DNA of 64,000 bases from Thalassarchaeum sp002495735. Lineage in GTDB: Archaea; Thermoplasmatota; Poseidoniia; Poseidoniales; Thalassarchaeaceae. Below the pieces are notes generated by a model, which saw only the letters and a program-made list of their open reading frames with translations, did no database searches and was not told the DNA's origin. Location of the stretch: contig CALDRG010000023.1 in the NCBI GenBank assembly GCA_937911265.1, positions 1-64,000 of the forward strand, read 5' to 3'. This document shows positions 26,521 to 35,048 of this stretch, piece after piece. The translations under genes were made by a program, and so were the position numbers. The first letter of the stretch is position 1, and each line of letters begins with the position of its first letter.

Positions 26521-27354
26521 CTATCTGCCGACCCATTCTGCGTCTTCGCGCTTGAGGAAGGCCGTCACTCCGATTTCCTTGTCCTCGGTGTCGAATAGAG
26601 CCACGAACTCCGAACGCTCGGTGAGAACTCCTTCTGTGAACGGCAGATCTAGAGCAGCACGTACGGCACGCTTCGCGACCCTGACAGTGTAAGGTGACTT
26701 CCTAGCTATATTCTCCGCAAGTGCAAGCGCCTCTATCTCCAGTTTTTCGGGCTCGACCACCTTGTTGACCAGACCAATGCTCAAGGCCTCTTCTGCCCCT
26801 ACCATTTCCCCGGTCAGAGTCATTTCCATCGCTTTGCCGTAGCCCAGCAGCCTGCATAGGCGCTGGGTCCCACCGCCGCCCGGTATCAGTCCGAGGTTAA
26901 TTTCGGGCTGTCCGAACTTGGCTCGAGTAGAGGCGACTCTCAGGTCGCAGGCCAGCGCGAGTTCGGTGCCACCACCTAGTGCGAAACCATCTACCATGGC
27001 GATAGTCGGCTTGGAAAGGCCCCAGACCGCCTCCCAAGCATTGTCCGCGAAGAATTCACGTACATCGTCCGAGTTCTTGCCCGCGAATTCGGAGATATCT
27101 GCACCAGCAGCGAAGGCTGCCGGTTTGGGACGCTTTCCTTCTTCCGGCGTCGGCGGGGCCGCACCTCGGATGACCACGGCCCTGACTGCGTCGTCCGACT
27201 CAACCCGCACACACTGCTCCTTAATCGCCAAATGCGAGTCACGGTTCAGAGCGTTGAGCTTCTCGGGGCGGTTCAACGTCCAGACGGCCACTACTCCACC
27301 CGAGGGACTGCATCCCTCAATAGCGATGTCATCAGTAAGCAGCACCTCGCTCAT
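26521..27354 (-). CDS. Enoyl-CoA hydratase
   Basis: The 277-aa crotonase-family protein has the oxyanion-hole segment AFAAGADISEF, GFALGGGTELALACD with the first catalytic Glu, and PEINLGLIPGGGGTQRL with the second. Both acidic residues of true hydratases are kept, so it should add water to enoyl-CoA in beta-oxidation. It contains an extra loop of about 15 residues near the N-terminus (PPTPEEGKRPKP) not common in the family. It starts 45 bp downstream of the proline-rich membrane protein gene and is followed closely by the UPF0200 gene. The chain-length preference is not visible. Confidence 0.92.
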   Translation of the reverse strand: MSEVLLTDDIAIEGCSPSGGVVAVWTLNRPEKLNALNRDSHLAIKEQCVRVESDDAVRAVVIRGAAPPTPEEGKRPKPAAFAAGADISEFAGKNSDDVREFFADNAWEAVWGLSKPTIAMVDGFALGGGTELALACDLRVASTRAKFGQPEINLGLIPGGGGTQRLCRLLGYGKAMEMTLTGEMVGAEEALSIGLVNKVVEPEKLEIEALALAENIARKSPYTVRVAKRAVRAALDLPFTEGVLTERSEFVALFDTEDKEIGVTAFLKREDAEWVGR

Positions 27355-27398
27355 GCGACGTCCACAGTCCCCTTGCGCTTCAATTTTCAGTTACTCGA

Positions 27399-28316
27399 CT
27401 AATTCTCTTCGCGTGTGACTGGCGGAGGCATTGGCGGCATTCCGGGAGGCGGAGGCATTGGCGGCATTCCGGGAGGCGGAGGCATTGGCGGCATTCCTGG
27501 AGGAGGGGGCAAAGACGTCCCAGACACATCAGGAGGAGCCTGTGCTGGTGCCTTCTGTACCAGCATTTCCAGAGGCAGTTTGACTTTCAGGATGCGCTTA
27601 TCGTCGATTCGTATGTAGGAAACGCCCTGTGGCTTGCTGGTATCTGCCTCTTCGGGTTCCTCGAGCACAGTCAGTCCGTGATTTGGGTCCTTTAGCAGAG
27701 CAGCGAGATCCTCGCCGTCCTCAACAGCCGACCATGCCCTCGCCTTGGACGCCTTCCTCTCTGCTAGGTCCATCCGACGCTTCCTAACTAGTTGGGAACG
27801 TATCTCGGCTCGCTTGACCCTCCTGTCGCTGACGTACGCCTCGACTTCCGCCTCTTCCCCGGACTGCGGGTCTGATTCGGCCACGTATCTTGATGCCACA
27901 ACGGTACCATCGCCTGGAACGGGAGGCATAGGTAGCGTCGGCCCCCCTTCATCCTCAGTTGCCGAGACTGACGGTAGCACAAGCATAGGTGGCGGTAGCG
28001 CCCCAGCGACGGGCTGCGCTACTTTCCCCCTGCTCCGCTTGATTTTGCCCTCGCGACGCTCGCTTGCTCCCTCGAGCTCAAGTACGGGCTCAGGCAGGTC
28101 GAATTCGGCCTGCGGCTCCTCCACAACCACAATCTCAGCCTTAGGTGGCTTGGGTACAGGAGAACGGCCTGAGAACATCAGAATCGATACCAGAGCGAGC
28201 AGTATTGTACCACCCGCGATCCTAGTAATCGGATTCGCCTCGCCCTGCAGGATTAGAAACAGCGGAATACCTAGGAAAACCGCCGCCCAGAGGACCATAC
28301 GAGTTAGCGAGACCAT
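27399..28316 (-). CDS. Membrane protein with proline/methionine repeat tail
   Basis: The 305-aa protein has two hydrophobic helices at the N-terminus (about 5-25 and 30-48). The rest is a charged, low-complexity cytoplasmic or external segment with a Lys/Arg-rich helix near 165-205. It ends with three 9-residue repeats of PPMPPPPGM type encoded by a 27-bp tandem repeat. The segment around 230-255 (SYIRIDDKRILKVKLPLEML) is beta-like and could be a small conserved domain. I do not recognise the family. Proline-rich tails often bind other proteins, but no partner is evident. Confidence 0.75.
   Translation of the reverse strand: MVSLTRMVLWAAVFLGIPLFLILQGEANPITRIAGGTILLALVSILMFSGRSPVPKPPKAEIVVVEEPQAEFDLPEPVLELEGASERREGKIKRSRGKVAQPVAGALPPPMLVLPSVSATEDEGGPTLPMPPVPGDGTVVASRYVAESDPQSGEEAEVEAYVSDRRVKRAEIRSQLVRKRRMDLAERKASKARAWSAVEDGEDLAALLKDPNHGLTVLEEPEEADTSKPQGVSYIRIDDKRILKVKLPLEMLVQKAPAQAPPDVSGTSLPPPPGMPPMPPPPGMPPMPPPPGMPPMPPPVTREEN
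27421..27501. repeat. 27-bp tandem repeat, three copies
   Basis: Three consecutive 27-bp units occur; the first two are identical and the third differs by a couple of bases near its end. The unit keeps the reading frame and encodes nine residues of Pro, Met and Gly at the C-terminus of the membrane protein gene on the minus strand. A frame-preserving repeat can change copy number between strains. Confidence 0.92.
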
Positions 28317-28349
28317 GCCTATCGGCCTGTCACGGAGAGCGCCCCGCCT

Positions 28350-28946
28350 TCACCTTGACGGGGAGTTGAGGAGGTCCGCGAGACGGTTTATCGCCCTCGC
28401 TCTGTGTGTGATTTCACTTCTTTTGCCTTCTCCCCACTCTCCGAAGGTGCGCCCGTCGCCCTCGTCAGGGATGAAGATGGGGTCGTAGCCGAACCCCTGA
28501 TCTCCCCTCGTCGCCTCGGAGATTCTACCTCTGCAAACACCTGTACTGCTCCACGTCTCGACTCCATCGGACACAATGGCGACGGCCCTGTACTCAGCAC
28601 CCCTATGCCGATTGTCGGCCATCATCTCAAGCAACCCTTCCAGGCCGATTTCCCTCTCGACATCAGATGATGCAGCTCCTGGCCAGTTCTCGAAGGCATC
28701 GAGGAAGATCCCTGAATCCTCGACCATGATTGCGGATCCCTCGAATTCGGTGCCGTGTATGAGTTCGAGCGCTTGTTCAATCTTGGCCGCGGCCACAGCT
28801 TCTAGGCCGAGTTCCTTCGGCTCCTCGAAGTCAGGCGGAAACCCATCGACCAGCAATTGCTCGACGTGGTGTCCGGATAGTTCCAGTACTACGGACGCTT
28901 CCTCCACTTTGTTGGGATTGCTGGTTGCGAACAGTATCTTCATCAC
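28350..28946 (-). CDS. rdgB: XTP/dITP diphosphatase (Ham1/RdgB)
   Basis: The 198-aa protein opens with MKILFATSNPNKVEEA, the family's substrate-binding N-terminus, and contains VEDSGIFLDAFENWPGAASS and the late motif GFGYDPIFIPDE. It hydrolyses non-canonical purine nucleoside triphosphates (ITP, dITP, XTP) to monophosphates, cleaning the nucleotide pool. Length is normal. Two Met codons are adjacent at the start, so 28943 is equally possible. It follows bud32 with a 5-bp gap, an arrangement seen in other archaea, and the two are surely cotranscribed. Confidence 0.95.
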   Translation of the reverse strand: MMKILFATSNPNKVEEASVVLELSGHHVEQLLVDGFPPDFEEPKELGLEAVAAAKIEQALELIHGTEFEGSAIMVEDSGIFLDAFENWPGAASSDVEREIGLEGLLEMMADNRHRGAEYRAVAIVSDGVETWSSTGVCRGRISEATRGDQGFGYDPIFIPDEGDGRTFGEWGEGKRSEITHRARAINRLADLLNSPSR

Positions 28947-28951
28947 ATCGC

Positions 28952-29608
28952 CTATCCGTGATACCTGACCCTGCCCCTGATAGCGTCGAACCTAGAGATG
29001 ACATCACTGGCTCCAAATTCGCTCTCTCCGTCCCTGAGGTAACCCTCGACCATTGCTTCCACAGCGCCCTCAAACTCGGAGTGACTAGCCGTCAGACATT
29101 CGTTGAGGACCTGTAGATCCAGTCCCATGTGCTCGAGTTCGGGTGAAATCCTAGCGAGGCCAAAGTCAATCAGACTCAGGGAGCCTGAGGCATCGATTAG
29201 TATGTTGTGCGTGGTCATGTCTCCGTGGGAGAAACCTTCCTCATGCAACCTCCTGATCAGCGCCCCGGTGGACTTGACTGCAGCGAGATCTGCTGAACCG
29301 TCCCTGAGAGCATCGCACAGGGGTCTGCCGTCCATGCGAGAGAGCAGCATCCAGCCCCCCTCGACATCTAAATCATACAGAGAGGGAGAGGGAAAGCCAA
29401 TGAGGTGCAGTCTGCCGAGAACTCGGGCCTCCACTGATAGGCGCTGCCGTGTCAGCCTGCGGTCTAAATCAGGGTGCCTGTAGCCCCGAGGCCTGCGCAT
29501 TTTCAGGACTGCTGGCTTGCCCATCCAGGTACCAGCGGTGACAGTAGCCTCTGCACCCTCATGAAGCACTTCGGAAGGTTCCCACATTGGTATAGTGGCG
29601 GCGCCCAT
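28952..29608 (-). CDS. bud32: KEOPS complex kinase/ATPase Bud32
   Basis: The protein is a small atypical kinase of the KEOPS complex, which makes t6A in tRNA together with Kae1. Visible are EGAEATV near the N-terminus, the Lys of AVLKMRRPRGYRHPDLD, the catalytic loop HGDMTTHNIL and the metal motif LIDFGLA. The C-terminal LNECLTASHSEF region matches the family's end. Several in-frame ATGs exist (29647, 29608, 29587); 29608 avoids overlap with the divergent nadA gene. In many euryarchaea Bud32 is fused to Kae1; here it is a separate protein and Kae1 is not in the window. Confidence 0.92.
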   Translation of the reverse strand: MGAATIPMWEPSEVLHEGAEATVTAGTWMGKPAVLKMRRPRGYRHPDLDRRLTRQRLSVEARVLGRLHLIGFPSPSLYDLDVEGGWMLLSRMDGRPLCDALRDGSADLAAVKSTGALIRRLHEEGFSHGDMTTHNILIDASGSLSLIDFGLARISPELEHMGLDLQVLNECLTASHSEFEGAVEAMVEGYLRDGESEFGASDVISRFDAIRGRVRYHG

Positions 29609-29665
29609 GCAACTCCGAGATGAGATGCCTTGAAAGCGGTTGCACATAACGAAGGCCCGGGAGAT

Positions 29666-30769
29666 ATGACAATCGAGCTTCCGTCCGCTCCGATGCCCCG
29701 TGGCAGCCTGATTCCAGGTTCTTACTCAGAGTTTGATATTGAGATAGAGGCAAGACGTTTGCAAAGCGCCATTAAGCAGCCAGTGAGGTGGAGTCTGGAC
29801 ACCTGCAGGGCGATTGCACCGCTCACTCTCGAGATTAACAATCTGAAGCGGAAGAACGACGTTTTCCTAATCGCCCACTCCTATCAGACCCCTGACATCA
29901 CTTACGGCGTAGCCGATTCGGTGGCCGACAGTTACGCGCTTTCGAAGGAGGCCCGGGACGCCCCACAGCAAACTATCCTGTTCTCCAGCGTTCGTTTCAT
30001 GGCCGAGACCGCTAAGATAGTCAGTCCACACAAGCTCGTACTCCACCCGTCTCCCGCGGCAGGCTGCTCTTTGAGCGATGGCATCACTGCTAAGGACATC
30101 TGCGACCTCAAGGAGAAACACCCCGGAGTCCCCGTCGTGTGCTACATTAACACCAGTGCCGAGGTCAAGGCCGAATGCGATGTCTGCGTAACCAGCAGCA
30201 ACTACATGAGAATCTGTGAGATGCTTCCGGGAGACAGTCTAATCTTCGTCCCGGACCGTTTCATGGGTAAGCACTTGCAGAACCACTTGGCAGGAAAGAA
30301 GGAAATTATCGTGTTCGATGGGGAGTGCGAGGTGCACGCTGCATTCACCGGCGATAAGATTCGCAACTGGAGGAAGCGCACTGCTGCGGTCGGCATCGAT
30401 CTGAAGGTGCTCAGTCACCCCGAGTGCGATGCCGAGGTAATAGAGGAGAGTGACTTCGTCGGTAGCAGCGAGGTGTTGATGAACGAGGCACTTCGTCTCG
30501 CTTCGGAGGGAAACAAGGATCTGATGCTAATCACCGAGTGCGGCACTGCTGACAGGGTGATGGCGGAGTCCGATGACGATTTGAACCTGATAGGAGCATG
30601 TGTGATGTGCCCTCACATGAAGACGACCCAGCTCGAGGATATTCTGCAGGCACTCAGAAATCCTCGTCCCGAGCAGGTCATCGAACTCGATGCAGACGTC
30701 ATAGAGAGGGCGAGAAGCAGCCTTGACGAGATGTTTCGACTCACCGAGGAATCAGTCCCGGCGTTCTGA
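29666..30769 (+). CDS. nadA: Quinolinate synthase
   Basis: NadA condenses iminoaspartate with dihydroxyacetone phosphate to make quinolinate for NAD synthesis, using a 4Fe-4S cluster. The sequence shows FLIAHSYQTPDI near the N-terminus, AGCSLSDGITA, a second conserved region KAECDVCVTSSN, and the C-terminal ITECGTADR and CVMCPHMK segments that include candidate cluster cysteines. The ATG at 29666 is chosen; a TTG at 29630 would overlap the region before bud32. NadB and NadC are not in the window. It converges with the PAP2 protein gene with an 18-bp overlap. Confidence 0.95.
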   Translation: MTIELPSAPMPRGSLIPGSYSEFDIEIEARRLQSAIKQPVRWSLDTCRAIAPLTLEINNLKRKNDVFLIAHSYQTPDITYGVADSVADSYALSKEARDAPQQTILFSSVRFMAETAKIVSPHKLVLHPSPAAGCSLSDGITAKDICDLKEKHPGVPVVCYINTSAEVKAECDVCVTSSNYMRICEMLPGDSLIFVPDRFMGKHLQNHLAGKKEIIVFDGECEVHAAFTGDKIRNWRKRTAAVGIDLKVLSHPECDAEVIEESDFVGSSEVLMNEALRLASEGNKDLMLITECGTADRVMAESDDDLNLIGACVMCPHMKTTQLEDILQALRNPRPEQVIELDADVIERARSSLDEMFRLTEESVPAF

Positions 30770-32821
30770 GGCGGCTTGGTACGCCCACAGGAATAACAGC
30801 GGTATCAGCATCAGGATTGCTGCTTGCAAAATCACCGATGAGTACGGCTGAAAAGTCTCCCCCGAATATACCTTGAGAGCAGATGTCCCGTCAGAATCAA
30901 CCTCGACCCAAGCTACGTCCTCCAGCAACACCTGTGGGTCTAACTGATCGACGTCGTCGTCGTGGGTTATCGCCAGAGTGGTGTTCGCCCCGATGTCATG
31001 CAGGTAGACGTCACTGGCTGTTGCAGCTTCTTCAGGGCCCGGTATCTGGAGGAATGCCACGCGCCCGTGAGCGACGCTTGGAGATGATGACTGCCACTTC
31101 GGGTCGGAGAGTAAGGTCTGCTCTCCGGTCAGTATGTCCACCAGAACAGTTCGGTTGACCGGGCCGACATCGACTACCGCGACAACCCAAGACGGATCCA
31201 TGTCAATGTCGATGACCTCCGCTTCACTGTAGTTTACTGCGATGCCGGAGATCTCCTCCAAGTACTCGTCCTCGTCCTTGGAAGCCGTCACATCCAGAGT
31301 CAGACTGATGGAGATGCTACCTGAAATCGAAGTCACGTTGACAGTAGGTGAGGACGATCCCCCAACAGCCCACGCCACCAACTGCTCGGATGCGGCTACG
31401 ATTGAGAATGTTCCCCCGGATGCTACTGTGCCGACAGGTACCTGCTCATCATCCACGATCTCTAGGTAATCTTCGTGAACCATAATCAGCAGAGGTTGCC
31501 CTGTCTCCGACTCGGCTATGGCAACATCGAGCAACACCTCGCTCTCGTTGCGACTGAACTTCGGAGAGAACTCGGTGCTGATTGATTCGAGTTCGTAGTA
31601 ATCCAGCCTATGCGAGTCGTGAAGCACCAGCGAGGAGCCCGAGATGACGACGGCCGGTGAAGACTCCCATGGCTCACCCGAGATCATACTGCCTTGCTCG
31701 ACACTCGCATTCCAGACACTTATCGAGACACTCATAGATTCAGGGTCCTCCTCGACCGAGACCAGCCACCCGTCAGAGCCGGCAGCGGATGTCGGCCACT
31801 CCACTCCCTCGACAGGGAAGTCCTGATGCGTGGCGTCCCATAGCAACACTAAGCCAGTGGAGAGGAGCAGTGCCGCGATTATCGCACTGGTCTGCTTCCT
31901 GTTCGGCTCCTTCAGTGGCCTGAACACAGAGATAATGCTGCTGACCGTGCCTCGGATTGACTTGCCTGGATCCGCGATAGCGCGCGCCAGTCTGCGGCTG
32001 AATAAGCGCTCGTCTACGACATTCCAAAATGGCTGATTGGTCCTAGAGGTCATCTGGACTGCTACGATGCCTACCGCCATGCCACCGATGATGTCGACTA
32101 TCCAGTGAATGCCGAGGTAGATGATGGTGAATGCAGTCAACATTGTGAATGCCATCAGGAAGCTGCGGTACTTCTCCCACCTGCCGTCATCGTCCCATCT
32201 TTGCATGGTCAACCAGATCGCGAATGGTAGTCCAATGTGCAGGCTGGGCATGCCGTTTGAGAACGGGTCGATGCGGGTGAACCAGTTGTTAATCTCGGGA
32301 GTCAGGTCGTAAGCGATGGTCTGCATAGCCGGAATGTGGTTCCCGGTCACTCCTACGTTGAAGAACAGGTAGAATGGGATGGCTATGACGTAGACCCAGA
32401 ACATCGACAGTGACACCCTGTCCGCCATGTGCCTGTCATCGAAATATATTGGGTACAGGAAGGAGGCGAAGGTGGCGGTCATGAAGCCCATGACGTAGAA
32501 GTGAGTGAGAGCTTCGTCGAGGAATGCGTTGCGGAGCCCCTGCTGTACCCACAGCACGATGTCACCCTCTACGGCGTACACATAGGGAGTCATATCGATC
32601 TGGGTGTTGGCCATCAGGGCCCTGTCTATACCATCCAGGAGATCCTTCCAGAGATAGACCGAGAAGACCACAATCATATGCGCCCAGTAGCGCCTGAACA
32701 TGTCGATGAAACCGTCAAGGCTGAGTTTCGCATACTTCGGCTTGAACAGCGGCATCATCGCTATGCTGAGTATGATCGCACCTGTGACCCAGGTGATGTA
32801 GATGCCAGTGCCCGCTGCCAT
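30752..32821 (-). CDS. PAP2-family membrane phosphatase fused to a beta-rich domain
   Basis: The 689-aa protein has about six membrane helices in residues 1-260 with PAP2 signatures: GMPSLH (PSLH at 192-195) and the second motif around GIHWIVDIIGG (H239, D243). This resembles the PAP2_3/inositol-phosphorylceramide-synthase-like group, which moves or removes phosphate on lipids. After another helix (about 318-335) comes a 320-residue extracytoplasmic, Ser/Asp-rich beta domain, perhaps a partial beta-propeller, and a final helix near 665-683. The fusion is unusual. A role in lipid head-group or polyprenyl-phosphate metabolism is likely from the first domain; the second domain's role is unknown. 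Confidence 0.8.
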   Translation of the reverse strand: MAAGTGIYITWVTGAIILSIAMMPLFKPKYAKLSLDGFIDMFRRYWAHMIVVFSVYLWKDLLDGIDRALMANTQIDMTPYVYAVEGDIVLWVQQGLRNAFLDEALTHFYVMGFMTATFASFLYPIYFDDRHMADRVSLSMFWVYVIAIPFYLFFNVGVTGNHIPAMQTIAYDLTPEINNWFTRIDPFSNGMPSLHIGLPFAIWLTMQRWDDDGRWEKYRSFLMAFTMLTAFTIIYLGIHWIVDIIGGMAVGIVAVQMTSRTNQPFWNVVDERLFSRRLARAIADPGKSIRGTVSSIISVFRPLKEPNRKQTSAIIAALLLSTGLVLLWDATHQDFPVEGVEWPTSAAGSDGWLVSVEEDPESMSVSISVWNASVEQGSMISGEPWESSPAVVISGSSLVLHDSHRLDYYELESISTEFSPKFSRNESEVLLDVAIAESETGQPLLIMVHEDYLEIVDDEQVPVGTVASGGTFSIVAASEQLVAWAVGGSSSPTVNVTSISGSISISLTLDVTASKDEDEYLEEISGIAVNYSEAEVIDIDMDPSWVVAVVDVGPVNRTVLVDILTGEQTLLSDPKWQSSSPSVAHGRVAFLQIPGPEEAATASDVYLHDIGANTTLAITHDDDVDQLDPQVLLEDVAWVEVDSDGTSALKVYSGETFQPYSSVILQAAILMLIPLLFLWAYQAASERRD

Positions 32822-32881
32822 GTCTCATCCTTTTCGGGTCGTGAGCGCGTCATCAAATCGACCCCTCTGCGAGAGGCTCCG

Positions 32882-33895
32882 TCAAGTAATGCGCACCTGA
32901 GGTCCGGAACCCTCTTCGAGGGTGGCCATAATGTTGTCCACTATCAAGTCAAACGAGATCGCCGTCTCACCGTCGGGCTCAGCAATAATCCGATGCACCC
33001 CGTCATCACCCCCTCTGACTATCCCCGGATCGAAAGGCAGGGAGCCGAGGAACGGCACATCCAGTTCTGCGGCGGCGGAGGCACCACCTCCGGACTTGAA
33101 AACATCCAGAGTCAGCGACCAGTCACCTGCCTCATCAGCCAACGCCTGCAGAGGTACACCTGCCGGCCCCATTACCGAGATCTCGGTGTTAGGCTCGGCT
33201 GTGCCCCGGATAGTGTAACCGCTCATGTTCTCGACCACGCCCAGTACCGGGACAGAGAGCGTCTTGGCGAAGTTGATTGACTTGCGACTATCGAGCAGCG
33301 CTACCTCCTGAGGAGTAGTGACGATTACCACGCCGTCAATTCCCGGCAGGTTTTGGCTAACTGTAAGAGGCTCGTCGCTAGTCCCAGGGGGAAAGTCGAT
33401 GATGAGGGCGTCGAGTTCGCCCCAAGCCACGTCACCAATGAACTGCTGGATGGCCCCGAGCTTGATTGGACCCCTCCATATGACCGGCTTGTCAGGGTCC
33501 TCAAGCAAGAAAGCCATCGATATCACCTTCAGCCCGTGAGGACCAGATGCGGGATGTATCTGGCCGTCCTCGACATTCAGCTCAGCGTCATCTATGCCGA
33601 GCATTTTTGGCACATTCGGACCGGTGATGTCGATGTCCATCAAACCAACTCTCATGCCCCTGCGCGCGAGGCACAATGCGAGCCCCGTTGCGATGGTGGA
33701 CTTGCCCACCCCCCCCTTGCCGGAGAGCACCATGACCTTGTGCTTGATGCCCTCGTCCAGCTTGGTTATCCGCAACTTGCGTTGCATCTGTTGGTAGGCC
33801 TGCTCCATCTGTGATTTCTGCTCGAGAGAGGTATCATCTTCAGCAGTCTTCCCGTCCGAGTCTCCCGTATGGTGGCTAATCGGTGAATCTGCCAT
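32882..33895 (-). CDS. Mrp/NBP35-type P-loop ATPase lacking the CxxC motif
   Basis: The 337-aa protein has the deviant Walker A motif SGKGGVGKST (about 58-67), a switch segment DIDITGPNVPKMLG and ALIIDFPPGTSDE, all typical of Mrp/ApbC iron-sulfur carriers. The family's conserved CPxC after ENMSG is missing: residues 222-226 are ENMSG, then about 38 residues without cysteine lead to VFKSGGG. The only cysteine in the protein is near residue 75. The N-terminal 40 residues are a charged, His-containing extension. It may act in a cluster-independent way. The first ATG is used; 108 bp separate it from the divergent arsenate-reductase-type gene. Confidence 0.88.
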   Translation of the reverse strand: MADSPISHHTGDSDGKTAEDDTSLEQKSQMEQAYQQMQRKLRITKLDEGIKHKVMVLSGKGGVGKSTIATGLALCLARRGMRVGLMDIDITGPNVPKMLGIDDAELNVEDGQIHPASGPHGLKVISMAFLLEDPDKPVIWRGPIKLGAIQQFIGDVAWGELDALIIDFPPGTSDEPLTVSQNLPGIDGVVIVTTPQEVALLDSRKSINFAKTLSVPVLGVVENMSGYTIRGTAEPNTEISVMGPAGVPLQALADEAGDWSLTLDVFKSGGGASAAAELDVPFLGSLPFDPGIVRGGDDGVHRIIAEPDGETAISFDLIVDNIMATLEEGSGPQVRIT

Positions 33896-33975
33896 GTCAC
33901 GTTCGCGGCATGAGACATACTTGAATTCTGTTCAGACCGGTCCAGACTCAGTTTTGCGAATATTGCGGTTTAGTT

Positions 33976-33983
33976 CATTAAAT
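33976..33983 (+). promoter_or_regulatory. Candidate TATA box for the arsenate-reductase-type gene
   Basis: CATTAAAT is centred about 24 nt before the ATG at 34004, a spacing that predicts a leaderless mRNA. Confidence 0.4.
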
Positions 33984-34003
33984 CCGGACCGCATAGGGTT
34001 GTC

Positions 34004-34363
34004 ATGCGACTGCTGTTTGTCTGTGTCGGCAACACCTGTCGCAGTCAGATGGCCGAGGCTGTAGCCAAGCATATGGGTCACGAGGCTCAATCCGCTGGAA
34101 CGAGCCCCGGTTCTGTAGTGGCACAGGACGCGATTAAGGCGACCGGAGAGGCCGGCATAGAAATGAGCGACCAGTACCCAAAATCGATCGATGATATCGT
34201 TACCACAGGTTTCGACCGGATAGTCAGCATGGGCTGTGGTGTCGAATGTCCGACCCTACCACTGGACGACGATTGGGGACTTGAGGACCCGGTGGGCCGG
34301 GGTGAGGCTTTCTACAGAAAAACTCTCGAAGAAATCAAGCATCGGCTCCTAACGCTGGACTGA
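34004..34363 (+). CDS. Arsenate reductase / low-molecular-weight phosphatase family protein
   Basis: The 119-aa protein has the CX5R active site C7-VGNTC-R13 of the low-molecular-weight tyrosine phosphatase fold. The pair C78 and C82 in SMGCGVECP and the motif WGLEDPVG (catalytic Asp) match thioredoxin-coupled arsenate reductases (ArsC), which reduce arsenate to arsenite. Two extra cysteines in the right place favour reductase over phosphatase. No other ars gene is adjacent. It has its own TATA-like box, and a tRNA-Gly gene follows 46 bp downstream. Confidence 0.86.
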   Translation: MRLLFVCVGNTCRSQMAEAVAKHMGHEAQSAGTSPGSVVAQDAIKATGEAGIEMSDQYPKSIDDIVTTGFDRIVSMGCGVECPTLPLDDDWGLEDPVGRGEAFYRKTLEEIKHRLLTLD

Positions 34364-34409
34364 GATAAACCGACGCTTAGAAAAGCGATTCTAGTTTCCC
34401 AGATTCCGC

Positions 34410-34481
34410 ACGAGTGTAGTGTAGTGGTTATCACCGGGCGTTGCCAACGCCTGAACCCGGGTTCAAATCCCGGCACTCGTA
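34410..34481 (+). tRNA. tRNA-Gly (anticodon GCC)
   Basis: The cloverleaf folds with a 7-bp acceptor stem (ACGAGTG/CACTCGT), a 3-bp D stem, the anticodon stem GGGCG/CGCCT with loop TTGCCAA (GCC), and the T arm CCGGG-TTCAAAT-CCCGG. The discriminator is A and CCA is encoded at 34482-34484. The first pair is A-U, not the G-C common in tRNA-Gly. There is no intron. Confidence 0.95.
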
Positions 34482-34537
34482 CCATTCGATTGTTCCAGAT
34501 GCCTTCAAATCGGTCGCAGAGACGACTTCGACAGATT

Positions 34538-34547
34538 CAATATGTAA
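34538..34547 (+). promoter_or_regulatory. Candidate TATA box for the ACT-domain gene
   Basis: CAATATGTAA is centred about 23 nt before the ATG at 34566, again the leaderless spacing. Confidence 0.4.
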
Positions 34548-34565
34548 TGCCCATGACTCCACTTC

Positions 34566-34910
34566 ATGAAAGAATTCAGAATCAACATGAGTGATGAACC
34601 CGGTTCTCTAGCTGAGCTTTGCGAGACTATCGCTTCGAAAGATGTCAACATATTGACTATCGTTGCAATATCGGGCGAATTTGCATCTGCTGCAATCTTG
34701 ACCGACAACGCAGATGCCACCTCTGTGGCGCTTGATGAAATGGGTGCTGAATACTCGGTAGCAGATCTCAAGTCAGCCAAGTTGAATCACAAGCCGGGCT
34801 CACTGGCCGCCTTCACCAGAGGGATGGGTAACTCCGGGGTCAACCTCACATCGCTGTACGTCATGTCAATAGACGGCGACAGCGCCACCATCGGTTACAC
34901 TACTGACTGA
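34566..34910 (+). CDS. Small protein with two ACT-like domains
   Basis: The 114-aa protein contains two ACT-type halves: FRINMSDEPGSLAELCETIASKDVNI (1-30) and a second around NHKPGSLAAFTRGMGNSGVNL (about 75-97). The PGSLA motif appears in both. ACT domains bind amino acids and regulate enzymes. No enzyme domain is attached, so it may sense amino acids alone or join another protein. It sits between tRNA-Gly(GCC) and tRNA-Gly(CCC), the latter starting 5 bp after its stop, so the tRNA may be made from the same transcript. Confidence 0.85.
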   Translation: MKEFRINMSDEPGSLAELCETIASKDVNILTIVAISGEFASAAILTDNADATSVALDEMGAEYSVADLKSAKLNHKPGSLAAFTRGMGNSGVNLTSLYVMSIDGDSATIGYTTD

Positions 34911-34915
34911 TGCAA

Positions 34916-34987
34916 GCGGACATGGTCTAGTGGTTATGACAGTAGGTTCCCAACCTGCTAACCCGGGTTCAACTCCCGGTGTCCGCA
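34916..34987 (+). tRNA. tRNA-Gly (anticodon CCC)
   Basis: Acceptor GCGGACA pairs with TGTCCGC; D stem GTC/GAC; anticodon stem GTAGG/CCTGC with loop TTCCCAA (CCC); T arm CCGGG-TTCAACT-CCCGG. Discriminator A, and CCA is encoded at 34988-34990. It begins 5 bp after the ACT-domain gene. Confidence 0.95.
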
Positions 34988-35048
34988 CCAATCACACGCG
35001 TGGGGGTTTAGCAACGCTAATGCGCAAATCAGAATTCGCACGGCCACA

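Noticed and set aside
27745..28488. 247-aa Ser-rich open frame on the plus strand
   Set aside because: It is antisense to the proline-rich membrane protein and rdgB; its Ser/Gly richness comes from their codons.
32429..33280. 283-aa open frame on the plus strand spanning the gap between the PAP2 and mrp genes
   Set aside because: Most of it is antisense to two confident genes, and the gap itself is only 60 bp.
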